A stretch of DNA of 64,000 nt, from positions 55,343,483-55,407,482 of the forward strand of contig OY744529.1 in assembly GCA_963556195.1 (NCBI GenBank). The letters run 5' to 3'. The translations under genes and the position numbers were made by a program. The notes under the pieces were generated by a model. It made no database searches. It was not told where the DNA came from and saw only the letters and a list, made by a program, of their open reading frames with translations. How positions within the stretch are numbered: the stretch's first letter is position 1; each line of letters opens with the position of its first letter. Below, one piece after another: positions 24,901-36,062 of this stretch. This stretch comes from Sepiola atlantica. Its lineage: Eukaryota; Mollusca; Cephalopoda; Sepiida; Sepiolidae.

Positions 24901-25970
24901 TTCATGTCCTCCTTCCTTCGGTTCACGGTTTTAGCTTCTTTCTGAAGTTTGGTGATCTGGGTTTCCAGTCTGATTTCCCATCCAGGTTTTGTCGGTCCTC
25001 TCTTTTGTCAATTCTCTTCGTTTCTTAGTTTCATACTTACCGATTTTGCTCCCGCATATATCAGGTTGTTTAGGTCCGTAATAGTTTCTGTTGGGATGTG
25101 TGTGAGGAGTCTGTTTACTCTTTCTGTTTCTGCTTTTAACTTCTTCGCTACTTCGTTCCTGAGAGATGGGAGTTTTGTTTTGTTTTCTAACATGTATCGT
25201 CTAATGTTCTCCACGTCACTTGCGTCTTTTTCGTTGAGTTCTATCTCAGCAGGTTCTGTGGTTCCGCAGTCTTCTATCTCATCTGGTTCTGTGATCCTGT
25301 AGCCTTCACTCTCTTCAGTTTCAGTGTGTATGTTTTGTCCGTCCTCTTCCTGTAGTTTCTCCTTCGGTGGTGTTTCTTGCTCCGTTTCGCCATTAACCTT
25401 CTGTCTGATTTCCGTCAGTTCCATCTCCGAGAACCATCCTCGCTTGAGGATCTGTTTTGCTTGATCTGCTACTATTTGTCCCGTTGTATGGTAGTCACTA
25501 GCAATGTCCTAGAGATGTTTCATTCGTTTTCGGTAGCCTCTTTCTGTAGGGTAGCGGCTTTTATAATAGCACTCCATCACCAGGCTGTTCTCTTTCGTGG
25601 TCCATTTCTATCTATATCTTTTCAGTTTGCTGTTTTCGCTCTGGTTTTCTTGTCTTTGGTCTGTGTCCTTGTCATATCTGGAATCAGAGAGGTTACTTAC
25701 CTGGTTCTTGTTCGTTGTCTTGTTTCTGAAATGAGAAGGGCCAACATTCGCAGGATGCGGACCGGGTCCCCCATGTTGGCTAACGAGGGAGCACCTGCCC
25801 ATCATAACACTCAGGTCTTTCTCCTGAGTCCCACGGCTTGTATTGATATTATTGTGCATTATTCATATTTTTGGTGTGTGTGGCCACACCAGGCCCAGGC
25901 TTAATCTGCCTGTGGTCCTGTCACAGGGATAGGGATTGTCTCATTCATTTTAATGAGTGATATTGTGCAC
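21955..25970 (-). mobile_element. R4/Dong-type LINE, copy 2 (near full length, inactivated)
   Basis: Minus-strand copy of the element at 16913, about 4.0 kb, from a 5' region near 25970 (region coding for GTQEKDLSVMMGRCSLVSQH and upstream) to its 3' UTR (22365-21955) and TAA tail. It supplies the N-terminal part missing from copy 1. It lies opposite to copy 1, with about 2.0 kb between the two 3' ends. The exact 5' end is uncertain: sequence upstream of 25975 is A-rich and then (TA)n, with no TAA array. Confidence 0.8.
22366..25860 (-). pseudogene. LINE ORF (N-terminal domain, RT, REL-endonuclease) with multiple stops
   Basis: Reading from 25860 down: a Ser/Gln/Asn-rich start, then KWTTKENSLVMECYYKSRYP (near 25600), resembling the Myb-like N-terminal region of REL-endonuclease LINEs; a charged acidic segment (IHTETEESEGY and on); a Lys/Arg-rich coiled region (RRKEDMKRLRSKNQKRKEK); then the RT domain with WIDYKKAYD, QGDSLSP and YMDD, the CCHC knuckle and the PD..D nuclease core. 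Disruptions are premature stops near 25512, 25014, 24660, 24526, 24361, 23509, 23070 and 22695; the last comes from a 3-base insertion. The gene is dead although otherwise nearly identical in sequence to copy 1. Frames on the plus strand here, such as the 342-codon one at 21889-22917, are antisense shadows. Confidence 0.8.
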
Positions 25971-26017
25971 TACCACACAAAAAAACAAAAACAAACAAAC
26001 AATAAAAAATAATTTTG

Positions 26018-26030
26018 TATATATATATTC

Positions 26031-26104
<74 letters not shown>
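26018..26104. repeat. (TA)n microsatellite
   Basis: TA repeats with TTCA and ACA interruptions at the left side, then about 30 uninterrupted units. Confidence 0.97.
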
Positions 26105-26107
<3 letters not shown>

Positions 26108-26226
26108 ATACAAGGACATAATATTAGTTTTCTTGGCCGCTCCGTAATAGCAGATGCAGGGAGACGATAGGTTCCCCTCCACTTTTCTGCTTGTATTCTT
26201 GGTTGTAGTGCTAGGGGATGGGGGGT

Positions 26227-27686
26227 TCGATTTCCGCTTCTACGAATTCTTCATTAATTAAAACTTAATTTTGTTAATTAAGGGCCCATTTTTATCTATA
26301 AGTTTCGACATCAACTTTCTTCTAAAAGTGATACGCACATATTAAAATCACTGTTTTTTTTGTTAAGTAAAATGCACATAGAAACCAAAAAAAAAGAAGA
26401 ATTTAAAAATACACGTGTACTTATCTCCTCGATTTTAAGTGTGACCAAGTGCTCGTATTGCATTATGGGATGTGAGTCGATTTCCGCTTCTACGAATTCT
26501 TCATTAATTAAAACTTCATTTTGTTAATTAAGGGCCCATTTTTATCTATAAGTTTCGACATCATATTTCTTCTAAAAGTGATACGCACATATTAAAATCA
26601 CTGTTTTTTTTTGTTAAGTAAAATGCACATAGAAACCAAAAAAAAAGAAGAATTAAAAAATACACGTGTACTTATCTCCTCGATTTTAAGTGTGACCAAG
26701 TGCTCGTATTGCATTATGGGATGTGAGTCGATTTCCGCTTCTACGAATTCTTCATTAATTAAAACTTAATTTTGTTAATTAAGGGCCCATTTTTATCTAT
26801 AAGTTTCGACATCAACTTTCTTCTAAAAGTGATACGCACATATTAAAATCACTGTTTTTTTTGTTAAGTAAAATGCACATAGAAACCAAAAAAAAAGAAG
26901 AATTAAAAAATACACGTGTACTTATCTCCTCGATTTTAAGTGTGACCAAGTGCTCGTATTGCATTATGGGATGTGAGTCGATTTCCGCTTCTACGAATTC
27001 TTCATTAATTAAAACTTAATTTTGTTAATTAAGGGCCCATTTTTATCTATAAGTTTCGACATCAACTTTCTTCTAAAAGTGATACGCACATATTAAAATC
27101 ACTGTTTTTTTTGTTAAGTAAAATGCACATAGAAACCAAAAAAAAAGAAGAATTTAAAAATACACGTGTACTTATCTCCTCGATTTTAAGTGTGACCAAG
27201 TGCTCGTATTGCATTATGGGATGTGAGTCGATTTCCGCTTCTACGAATTCTTCATTAATTAAAACTTAATTTTGTTAATTAAGGGCCCATTTTTATCTAT
27301 AAGTTTCGACATCATATTTCTTCTAAAAGTGATACGCACATATTAAAATCACTGTTTTTTTTTGTTAAGTAAAATGCACATAGAAACCAAAAAAAAAGAA
27401 GAATTAAAAAATACACGTGTACTTATCTCCTCGATTTTAAGTGTGACCAAGTGCTCGTATTGCATTATGGGATGTGAGTCGATTTCCGCCTCTACGAATT
27501 CTTCATTAATTAAAACTTAACTTTGTTGATTAAGGGCTCATTTTTATCTATAAGTTTCGACATCAACTTTCTTCTAAAAGTGATACGCACACATTAAAAT
27601 CACTGTTTTTTTTTGTTAAGTAAAATGCACCTAGAAACCAAAAAAAAAGAAGAATTAAAAAATACACGTGTACTTATCTCCTCGAC
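26227..27686. repeat. 250-bp satellite, 5.8 copies, with three-unit higher-order pattern
   Basis: Units start at TCGATTTCCGC(T/C)TCTACG at 26227, 26477, 26728, 26978, 27228 and 27479 (period 250-251). Diagnostic variants repeat every three units: units 2 and 5 have CATCATATTTC and nine T; units 1 and 4 have GAATTTAAAAATAC; units 3 and 6 have CATCAACTTTC with GAATTAAAAAATAC. Unit 6 carries extra changes (CGCCTCTACG, GTTGATTAAGGGCTC), as expected at an array edge. No coding frame. Each unit contains TTAATTAAAACTTAATTTTG and a GGGCCC site. Confidence 0.95.

Positions 27687-27741
<55 letters not shown>
27687..27741. repeat. (TTA)n microsatellite replacing the satellite edge
   Basis: About 18 TTA units start exactly where satellite unit 6 breaks off (after CTCCTCGA) and grade into TTTA. 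Confidence 0.95.
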
Positions 27742-28059
27742 TATTTATTTGTTTGTTATGCCTATTTTAATATGTCCCTATCATGTATCTCAATTCAACC
27801 CTTAGAAATTGTGCTGACATTTACAGTATTAATACAATATAAATATACAAATTCTGTTAAATATTTCATCTGATATATCCCTCCCCCAATTCCGCCTAAA
27901 TTCCTTTCCTGAATAATATTTACAAATTAATTTATTTCCATCTTAAACTGCTCCACGCTATGGTTGTTCTTAATATGATCTTGCAATTTTTTCCGAAATA
28001 GATAATTCGAATAACAAACTTACAGATCGATGAGAAATATCTAAAATATCTTCTATTGT

Positions 28060-28870
28060 TAGAAATACCATTTTATACCGTAAAAATGTAATCACCTCTT
28101 ATTCCTTTTTGTAGTGTAGTAGTTAATCCCAATCATCTATTCTTTCCGTGTAGTCGTTTTGTTAGTGGTCTCACTTTACTTCCAGTTACATTCTAATTTC
28201 TATGTCTCGACACTGGGGCTTATGAGGTCTCGTTAGAGTTTCATCTATCTTTAAAAAACGTTTGCCCCCTTAAAATAATATTTCTAACCATTACTCCAAG
28301 TATTCTATTTGCTCCTTTCTTCATGTATGAAAAAGCATTAGGTGCATCATGAAAACCCATCCCAAGCCGAATTCTTTGTTTACTTGTTCATTTTCTGTTG
28401 TTCTATAAACTATACTATTCTTTGATCTAACATGTACTACTGTACACCTTTATATGTTCAATTTTAGTATCTTGTCGATATAAAAACTTATTTAGATCCA
28501 TTTTTCATTTTTTTAAATTGTCTAACAAGCACTCTAACATTATCAGAAAATAGTTATATATCTTAATTCATATCATAAAGTTTACTAATTTGTGAATATA
28601 GAAAACAATAAAACAAATGTTCTAAAACTAAACCTGCTTTTGATTCAAAATAACTTTTACCAATTCCCACCTCCATAGTTCTATGCGTCAAACACTCTCT
28701 TACAATATTTATTATTTTATTAGAAATGCTATACTATTTCATTCTCACGATAATGAAGTACTGTATCACATACCATGCTAAAATACAGATATATGTCATT
28801 TGTAATAAAGGATAGTACACTAATTAATAACTACTGAACTAACATTTTTCGATTATTCATTAATGAGGAT
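28060..28870 (-). pseudogene. Decayed CR1-like LINE reverse transcriptase
   Basis: Minus-strand translation in shifting frames follows the second half of a CR1/L2-type RT: LVLEHLFYCFLYSQ (block after the VPQG motif, with the motif itself eroded), LFSDNVRVLVRQF (place of the FADD box, read SDN), then about 80 residues later DAPNAFSYMKKGANRILGVM (family form KFSxxxxxAxKKANRxLG), then a QRR..-type block and LGLTTLQKGIRGDYI (family form LGLxxLExRRxRGDLI). There are several stops and frameshifts, and the catalytic YADD/FADD is lost. It is flanked by AT-rich DNA with no recognisable ends. Confidence 0.55.
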
Positions 28871-29800
28871 TTATATTATTGTAATTTGATTTATATAGAT
28901 GAGTTATCCAAACGAAAACTTATTAATTCCTTTGTTATAGAGTTGCTTTTACTTATTTTAGCTCGCCACACTTGATACACTTGATTTACATTTAAATAAA
29001 TAAAAGTGGCGTATCAAATCTATACTAATGTATGAAACAACATGAATGTCATGCAGATTATTCCAATATATATGTATTGCACAGAAACAAAATATTTAAA
29101 TATATATATAAAAAAATCGTTATGACCTCGTTGATAATTTGTAACGCGGTGTGTGTAGATTTTTGCAAATATAGGCGTTTCATTTTTTGTGTCGTAATTG
29201 TTGTGGCCTTTGAACAAAACAGTGTATTCATTAAGTAATGCATAAACTGATATATTCAACATGTAATACTAGATGACCACTGCGTGTCCGTTTGTTTTGA
29301 CATTGATTGTGATGACCCAATCAAAATATACGCCTGATAAGCTATTGTGTAAATAGCTATTTAAAAACTCTTAACTCTTGTTAAGCTATTCTGTAAACCT
29401 GTTGTGAAAATATCACGTCGATTGCAAACAATTATGGATTTCTTCTAATTTCTTTTCATTTTTTGTTTCTTCTGTTTTATTTTTCCATTTTCATTTATTT
29501 CTACTCTTCATCTCTTTCTCATGTTAACATGATCGTTTTTATTCCCCAGACCAAACATTATAATTCCGATAAAAGTCTTTATACAGTTTTTCCTCTACAG
29601 TGTGTGCCCCTGTTCGAAAGTTACTCACAGCTGCGTATCGCAATCTAGCTAGGAGGTAAATAAGTTGTCCCCACATCTGTGATTGTAGTCTAAGTCCATC
29701 ACGGAAAAGTAGAGATCAAAAGACAGCTTGCATCCGCATTATGAAAACACAAAACACCCCCTTTCTTAGTAAGAGATTATTTCTTGTTATACATATTTTG
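28871..29800. other. Noncoding, nothing recognised
   Basis: AT-rich; short frames only. No repeat family recognised. Confidence 0.5.

Positions 29801-29888
<88 letters not shown>
29801..29888. repeat. (TCTA)n microsatellite
   Basis: 22 TCTA units with no interruptions, ending in TAGCAAGCTAGCTAGATAGC, which could fold back on the array. Confidence 0.98.
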
Positions 29889-30431
29889 GCAAGCTAGCTA
29901 GATAGCTATGTATAATTTATAGAAAGAACAACTTTGTTGTGATTGAATTTGACATAACATCGACAAACGAAAAATGAGTTATAAGATTAGTCCTTTTTAT
30001 GAGATTAAAACAAAAACTAGCTAACACATGCGCCCTTCAGATTTAATAGTTTTACGCATGTATATAAAAATACAATTTATTTACCACTTTACGGTAAAAG
30101 ATATTTCTTATATATACATGGAAATATATTCAACTAGCTGTCCATATCTAGCGCTGCCCAGAGTTCCTTTATTGAATTTAAAAACATAAATTTCGGATTT
30201 TGAATTATAATTGAAATGCTTCCAAATTAATTTCAACTCTATAATCATCACAAAGTAAATCAGTTTTTTTCTCAATTATTAAGCCAAGAATAAAATAAAT
30301 GAATTGTTTATGAATAAGCCGGAACGATATAAAATATCAAACTAAATAATTGATAACTATTTTAAATTAAGTATAACTGACATGAAGGCATTTCTATATG
30401 TGCATATATGTATGTATACACACACACTCAC

Positions 30432-30436
<5 letters not shown>
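29889..30436. other. Noncoding; one dispersed-repeat head
   Basis: AT-rich. At 30134 the sequence ACTAGCTGTCCATATCTAGC and GCTGCCCAGAG resembles the heads at 8866, 10128 and 50174. No gene. Confidence 0.4.
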
Positions 30437-30942
<506 letters not shown>

Positions 30943-30945
30943 TGA

Positions 30946-31165
30946 TAGAAAACATCACACATGTACAACATGTTTTGGCAGGCGGCTCAGAATCTGCGGT
31001 CGTTTTGATAAAAAATCAAAATATTAGATACACATAGATGGTGGCAGTGGTAAGTTACGGTAGGCGCATGAAGTCAATAGGAAGTGAGGGGTTGTTATAA
31101 TAAATGTGGAAGAGGTGGGAGGCGAACGTCGTCGCAGTTCGAAGTAATTTGAATTATGATGGGGG
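30946..31165 (+). mobile_element. SINE body, 5'-truncated copy
   Basis: From CATCACACATGTACAACATG through GATGGTGGCAGTGGTAAGTT and AAATGTGGAAG to GGCGAACGTCGTCGCAGTT. It matches the inverse of 31925-32118 over about 190 bp at roughly 80 percent. It lacks the tRNA-like head seen in that copy and abuts the (GA)n array. Confidence 0.6.
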
Positions 31166-31627
31166 AGACTATATATGCTTATTGAATCTTTTTAATTTAT
31201 CCTTAAAGACGGGAGGCAAAAGATTGTCTGGGTTGTGTGATGGGAAGGTGTAAGAGGTGATGGGGGCGAGTGTATGCGTGGGGGAAATGGCTAGAAAACA
31301 GGGTCACGATCAAAATCCAGAAAAATCGGAAAAGGAAATATTATTCTTGTTTTGAACATAGTTGGGTGAAAGTTTTGAAACCAAAATTTTCAGAATATAA
31401 AAGTGTGGTTTTGTTCATTATTTTAAGATGATTCCTAATTCTTTGGTTGATGGGCTGAGTAAGCAGTTTAAAGAAGAGACGGATATATATATATATATAT
31501 ACCTATCTATTTATTTATTTATGTGTTGATGTATTTATTTATATTTTATTTATTTAATTATTTATTTATTACTATGAATTATTTATTTATTATTAAATTA
31601 CTCACAAGAACATAAGCACATGCTACG

Positions 31628-31715
<88 letters not shown>

Positions 31716-31924
31716 ACATGCATACATACACCCGTGTAAACAACATAATTGCTTAAAATTAATGTGTAAGAAATAAAAACGTGAAATGTTAAGAGAGAAA
31801 GAGGGAAAGGATGTATTTAATTATATTCATCAAAAGTATTTGAGTGATAATGTATTTATTATTATTTACTTATCTTTTAATATATGTGAGTGAACATATA
31901 TATATATATGCATATTAATAATTT
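31166..31924. repeat. Spacer between inverted SINE copies, with (TA)n array
   Basis: Contains (TA)n at 31632-31712, short (TA)n at 31478-31500 and ATTTATTTATT runs; otherwise G-rich to AT-rich noncoding sequence without a recognised gene. Confidence 0.7.
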
Positions 31925-32206
31925 AAATAATTCTAACCGCGACGATGTTCGCCTCCCACATTTATGGTAACAACCCTCCTAGTTTCTATTGACTTTATAT
32001 TCTTACCGTTACTTACCAATGCCACCATCTATTTGTATCTCATGTTTCGATTTTTTGCTCAAAACGGCCGCAGGTTCTGAGTCGGTTAGCAAAACATTTT
32101 GTACTTGTGTGATGGAAGGAAAATATAGGACCGGAAACTAAGATTGAACCATAGAACAGTAGTCTATTAAGCTTAACGCGCGAACGATTTAGCTATCATG
32201 TAATTC
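31925..32206 (-). mobile_element. tRNA-derived SINE
   Basis: Read on the minus strand, the head at 32206-32125 has an A-box-like TAGCTAAATCGTT and, about 45 bases later, a B-box-like GGTTCAATCTT, the internal RNA polymerase III promoter layout of a tRNA-derived SINE. The body (CATCACACAAGTACAAAATG to AACATCGTCGCGGTTAGAAT) is shared, inverted, with 30946-31165. The degenerate B box suggests an old copy. Confidence 0.6.
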
Positions 32207-33179
32207 AAAAACAGGGGCAAGTAAATGTTTATATGTTCGTACGAAGTCGAAAGCGAAGACGGCGTTTTTATCTTTCATTTGTTTTTTACTTGACACTTGG
32301 CACCGCGACATGTAAATCGGGCATGAATCGTTCATAACTTTTATTAGTATATACAGTCTACGGAATGCGGATATGAAATCAAATATTATAAAGTAAAAAT
32401 GTTAAAAGAAAAAAAATATATAGTTCAAAGAAAACGGATCTAATATTGACATACTAATGTTGGTTTGACCTCTGTAAACAAAATAAATGCATAAAAAGTT
32501 GTACAAATGATTGACTGTTTGGAAAAATGTTTCGTGAGATAAATAAAATCTTGGCATTTAGAATGTAACACAATCTGGCATACTTATATATGCTCTGTTC
32601 TTGCAAGTTGACAATTATCGAGCTTTCAACTAGAAAAAGTTTGTTTACATGAAGAATACACTTTTTCCCTCTCTGCTTATCAGTGCACAAATGAGGTAAT
32701 CGAATGGTTCAAAGTAGACATTGAAGCACATGCCCCATGTGAAAATTCAAAAGTAAGCCCCACTCTCCACAATGGTTCACCCAAAATGTGCAGCTGCTAT
32801 TTGCTCAGAGGCAACAAGCATTCCGACAATTCAGCCGCCATAAGTCAACTACAAATAGACAGAGATTTATCGCGTCAGAGAGAAAGATGTAAAACTGAAC
32901 GTGAAGCAAAGAGAATGTATACAGAGATGATAAGTGTTATATCGTAAGAATAGCAATAAGTAAATAAGAAACACAAGACAGGACTTACGACGGAATAGGA
33001 ATTGCATTAAAAATACTTAATTACAATAAGTTGGTCGCCATTCCCAGCTCTAGGCAGACCTACTAAGTGGTTCGCTAAGCGGTTCACCTTGTTACGGAAA
33101 AACTTTATAGTGACCTAATGAATCGATACTTTTCATTATGGGTAAATCCAGATCAGTCAACAACCCCCCCCCCCCTTAA
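32207..33179. other. Noncoding; small motif shared with 43415
   Basis: No gene. Positions 33108-33165 (AGTGACCT..TGAATC, TATGGG, AATCCAGATCA) match 43415-43467. Followed by a C run at 33163-33176 just before the retroelement relic. Confidence 0.4.
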
Positions 33180-34800
33180 GATTTATTTCTTCCTGAAAAT
33201 ATATATTTTCCTCGTTGGGTTAATCTCTAGATGTTCTGTTGAATTTAGCTTTCTTTTTGTTGACCGTCTTAATTCAGTAGCAGGAGTAGTAGTAAGGTTT
33301 TCAGGAATCGGTACATCAAAAACATCATAAAGTACCTCCATTGGTTCCTCATGTGAGGTTTGTTTTTCCACGTATCTACGTCTCAACTAATTTACATGCC
33401 CATTATTTTCCCACTTCGGACCCCGAACCATGTACACCAGGCGTCTGATTCACCTAGTTACAATACCGTCTTGCCAGAACATTTGACTCTTTCTGTAATT
33501 CTCAAAAAAACAACTTTTTCACTAATATTAAGATGTCTGGTCTTACCATCCGTGTTTTTAACTTTTATTTTCCTCACTGGCAACCATTTGTCAAAAATGG
33601 TTTTAATTTTTCTTGCGAACATCATATCCGCCGGTGATATGTTTGTCGCAACGTTTCTATTCGGTGTGACCCTGTAAACTCTTAAGAATTGTTGGATCTT
33701 CCACTCATCGTTTACTTCAGCTCCAGCTTTTGTTAAAACCCTTTTCAAGGTATCAACAAACCCTTTTCCTGCCCGTTACTTCTCGGGTGGTAAACAGGTG
33801 TAGTAATGTTTTATCCCAAACGTTTTGCAAAACATGTTAAACTCTTCTGAGGTTAACTGAGTCCCATTATCTGTGACAATTTCATCAGGTAATCCAAATC
33901 TGGCAAACAGTTCATGCAAAAACATTATTATTGATTTTTGCATTTCAGATCTCTGGCTATTTTGTTAAACTGCCCACCGCAATCAAATAATATGCACCAT
34001 TTAGCGGTGTAGCAAAATCTAGATGTAGTCTAGACCATGGCGTGTCTACTTTCGGCCATGATGCTGTCATTATTGGTTGGTGCTTTAGCTGCTAGAACAC
34101 AACCCCTACAGCTCTTAAATGTCCTCTCAATGTCCTGGTCCATACATGGGAAAAAACGTATAAACGCATAAGCGATTTCATTTTGCATATTCCTTGATGC
34201 CTACAATGAAAATCCTTTAACAGTCTCTTTTTGTAGTGCAACTGGGATGACGACGCGCTCGGCGTACATTAAACTTTTGTAAGAAAATCAATAGTTATTG
34301 CTTACCGGCGAATTTGTATTCCCCCTTTGTTTGCACTTCACTTTATCCATCATGTTTTTAATAAAATTATCATATTTAGATTTTATTTGTATTTCTTGCG
34401 CAGTCACTGGGAGTTCGCGTACGGTGCTAACCAGTACTTCTTTTATTTCATTTCAGCTTTGAGTGATGCGATTACCGTGTCTTCCATTGGTTCACAATAT
34501 TTCGGGACCAACCGTCCACCTAGCCAAACTTCTTTGAAGGAATATATTCCATTTTGAAATCATAATTTAGCAGAATAGTGCCCCATCGCTGTAATCTATT
34601 TGCTTTATCAACTGGGATTCCTTTCTTTGATCCAAAATCGAAAGTAATGGACAGCCATAGATCAATTTGTGGAATTTTTTAATCCCGAAAATGATGGATA
34701 AACTTTTCTTTCTCGATCTTGCTATAGCTTTTCTCAGCCGAGATTAAACCTTTGCTCGCATGAGCAATGACTTTTGTTCACCCTAAAGTGTCTTTATGGA
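33180..34800 (-). pseudogene. Ty3/Gypsy-type pol relic: RNase H end and integrase
   Basis: Read on the minus strand, the RNase H end (DFKMEYIP, near 34550) is followed by a broken linker, then the integrase core: [18 protein letters not shown] (near 33870; the second catalytic Asp block, family form TDNGxxFxS), a degraded YHPxxNGxxE-like region near 33790, then DTLKRVLTKAGAEV..WKIQQFLRVYRVTPNRN and SPADMMFARKIKT (33748-33458), the C-terminal integrase part. There are several frameshifts and stops. The RNase H piece (34543-34800) is repeated at 36063-36365. No LTRs were recognised. Non-functional. Confidence 0.7.
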
Positions 34801-34840
34801 GTATTGATTTACTCCTCTCCAGGAGTTAGGCACAAGGCCA

Positions 34841-35150
34841 GTTTTTATCTTATTCTCACAAGTAAGATGTGACCCAAGGTCGGGTCGGGAAAGTGGGGTT
34901 TAAAAATTGCCTGGGCAGCCCCGTCGGCATTCCCCGATAGGGGCGCCTCAGGCAGTAAGCAATAAACTTACTCCTCCCCAAAGAGGGGAGGCGAAGCCTG
35001 GGAGGATGAACCTCCTAGAACTGCACAGGACAGACATATAGACCAGCGTAAATCAAGCCCCGAAGGCCAAGACGATACCAGTCTATGGGGTGCAGTATCC
35101 ATCGAAACAGATACTACACTTTGATCTTAGCCAAAAGGCCAAGAAGTAGT
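34841..35150 (-). mobile_element. U2 snRNA-headed SINE-like repeat, copy A (best preserved)
   Basis: On the minus strand the first 45 bases (35150-35106) follow the 5' end of U2 snRNA: CTTGGCCTTTTGGCTAAGAT, then CAAAGTGTAGTATCTGTT, with changes in the first four bases and one C-to-T. After GTATCTGTT it leaves U2 (CGATGGATACTGCACCCCAT) and continues with a GC-rich body of about 200 bp with hairpins (CTCCCC..TTTGGGGAG; GCGCCCCTATCGGGG) and an end TCACATCTTACTTGTGAGAA then TAAGATAAAAA. Copies B (11770-11972) and C (9584-9858) share the body. It interrupts the Gypsy relic: Gypsy sequence stops at about 34805 and resumes as GCTCCGATGACGTAAT at 35153. It is not a U2 gene: the rest of U2, including the Sm site, is absent. 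Confidence 0.75.
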
Positions 35151-35168
35151 ACAGCTCCGATGACGTAA

Positions 35169-36062
35169 TGTGATTTCTTCGCCACTTTGTTTTCGTGAGC
35201 GAACTGACAACTGCGTACAATATGTTTATATGAATATTTATTTATCCAATGTACATATGCAGCTGTGAAAACTGCAAATAAGAAAAAGATTAACAATAAA
35301 ATAAAAAATGGAAAAAGGTACATCGAAATAAAAAAGGTATAATAAATCACAAATAAGAAAAGGACAAAGAGTAAGCAGCCAAGACAGCGACACCAAATTT
35401 ACATGAGACAAAAGATGCTTTCTCAAGACCACACGGAATGAGGAATGCGACCGCCAAAAGATATTTATCTAAACAACGAAAAAGTCGAGAAATATCAAAA
35501 TACGAGTAATTCTATTAAAATTAAAACGAAGCTATACATATGTATATATATTTACTTTAACTTGAAATATAGATAACATTCTTTTACCTCGTTGGCATCA
35601 GAGGCTGAAGAAACCAAACTGCGACTACATTTGGGTCAGTGTCGATGTGGACGGTGGACGAAAAACAGCTGGACTTGTCTCTACACAAGTCGCATCTCAA
35701 AAGGATTTGACGATCCCTCTTCTTGTATCGCGTCGCCTGAGGGATTGGCCAGTTTACTGACCGAAGCACAACCAGGGGCCACAATTTTATTTTACTTCTA
35801 AAGCTACTTAGAAACACAAAATTAATAATTATTTATCCTATCTACATGTATTTCATATTATTATTATTACTTATTACTCTATCTAAGGACGATGCTTTTT
35901 AAATTTTGTTTATCTTTTCTATTCTATACTTGGGACCTATTTTATTGTCAGAAATCTAGCGAAAGGTGTCATTAGGTTCGTTATTTTTACATTGGGATTC
36001 ACGTAGTGTTAACAACTAACAAATGTCCGTATGCCCCATAATAAACGAATCTGGCGGCAGCC
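35169..36062. other. Unrecognised block between two copies of the same Gypsy segment
   Basis: 894 bp with no match elsewhere in the window, flanked on both sides by Gypsy RNase H sequence. Positions 35588-35757 on the plus strand form an open stretch (CDYIWVSVDVDGGRKTAGLV and on to RRLRDWPVY then stop) with protein-like composition, but no start, domain or homologue is recognised; the opposite strand is open here too. It may be a further insertion or captured host DNA. Confidence 0.35.

Noticed and set aside
30946..32118. A DNA transposon with 190-bp terminal inverted repeats
   Set aside because: The right copy extends outward into a tRNA-like head with A and B boxes that the left copy lacks, so these are two inverted SINE insertions.
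33108..33165. LTR or target duplication shared with 43415-43467
   Set aside because: The match is short (about 55 bp with many differences) and neither side shows LTR ends; kept only as a note.
35106..35150. A functional U2 snRNA gene
   Set aside because: Only the first 45 or so bases match; the later stem-loops and Sm site are replaced by unrelated sequence, and the unit sits inside a retroelement relic.
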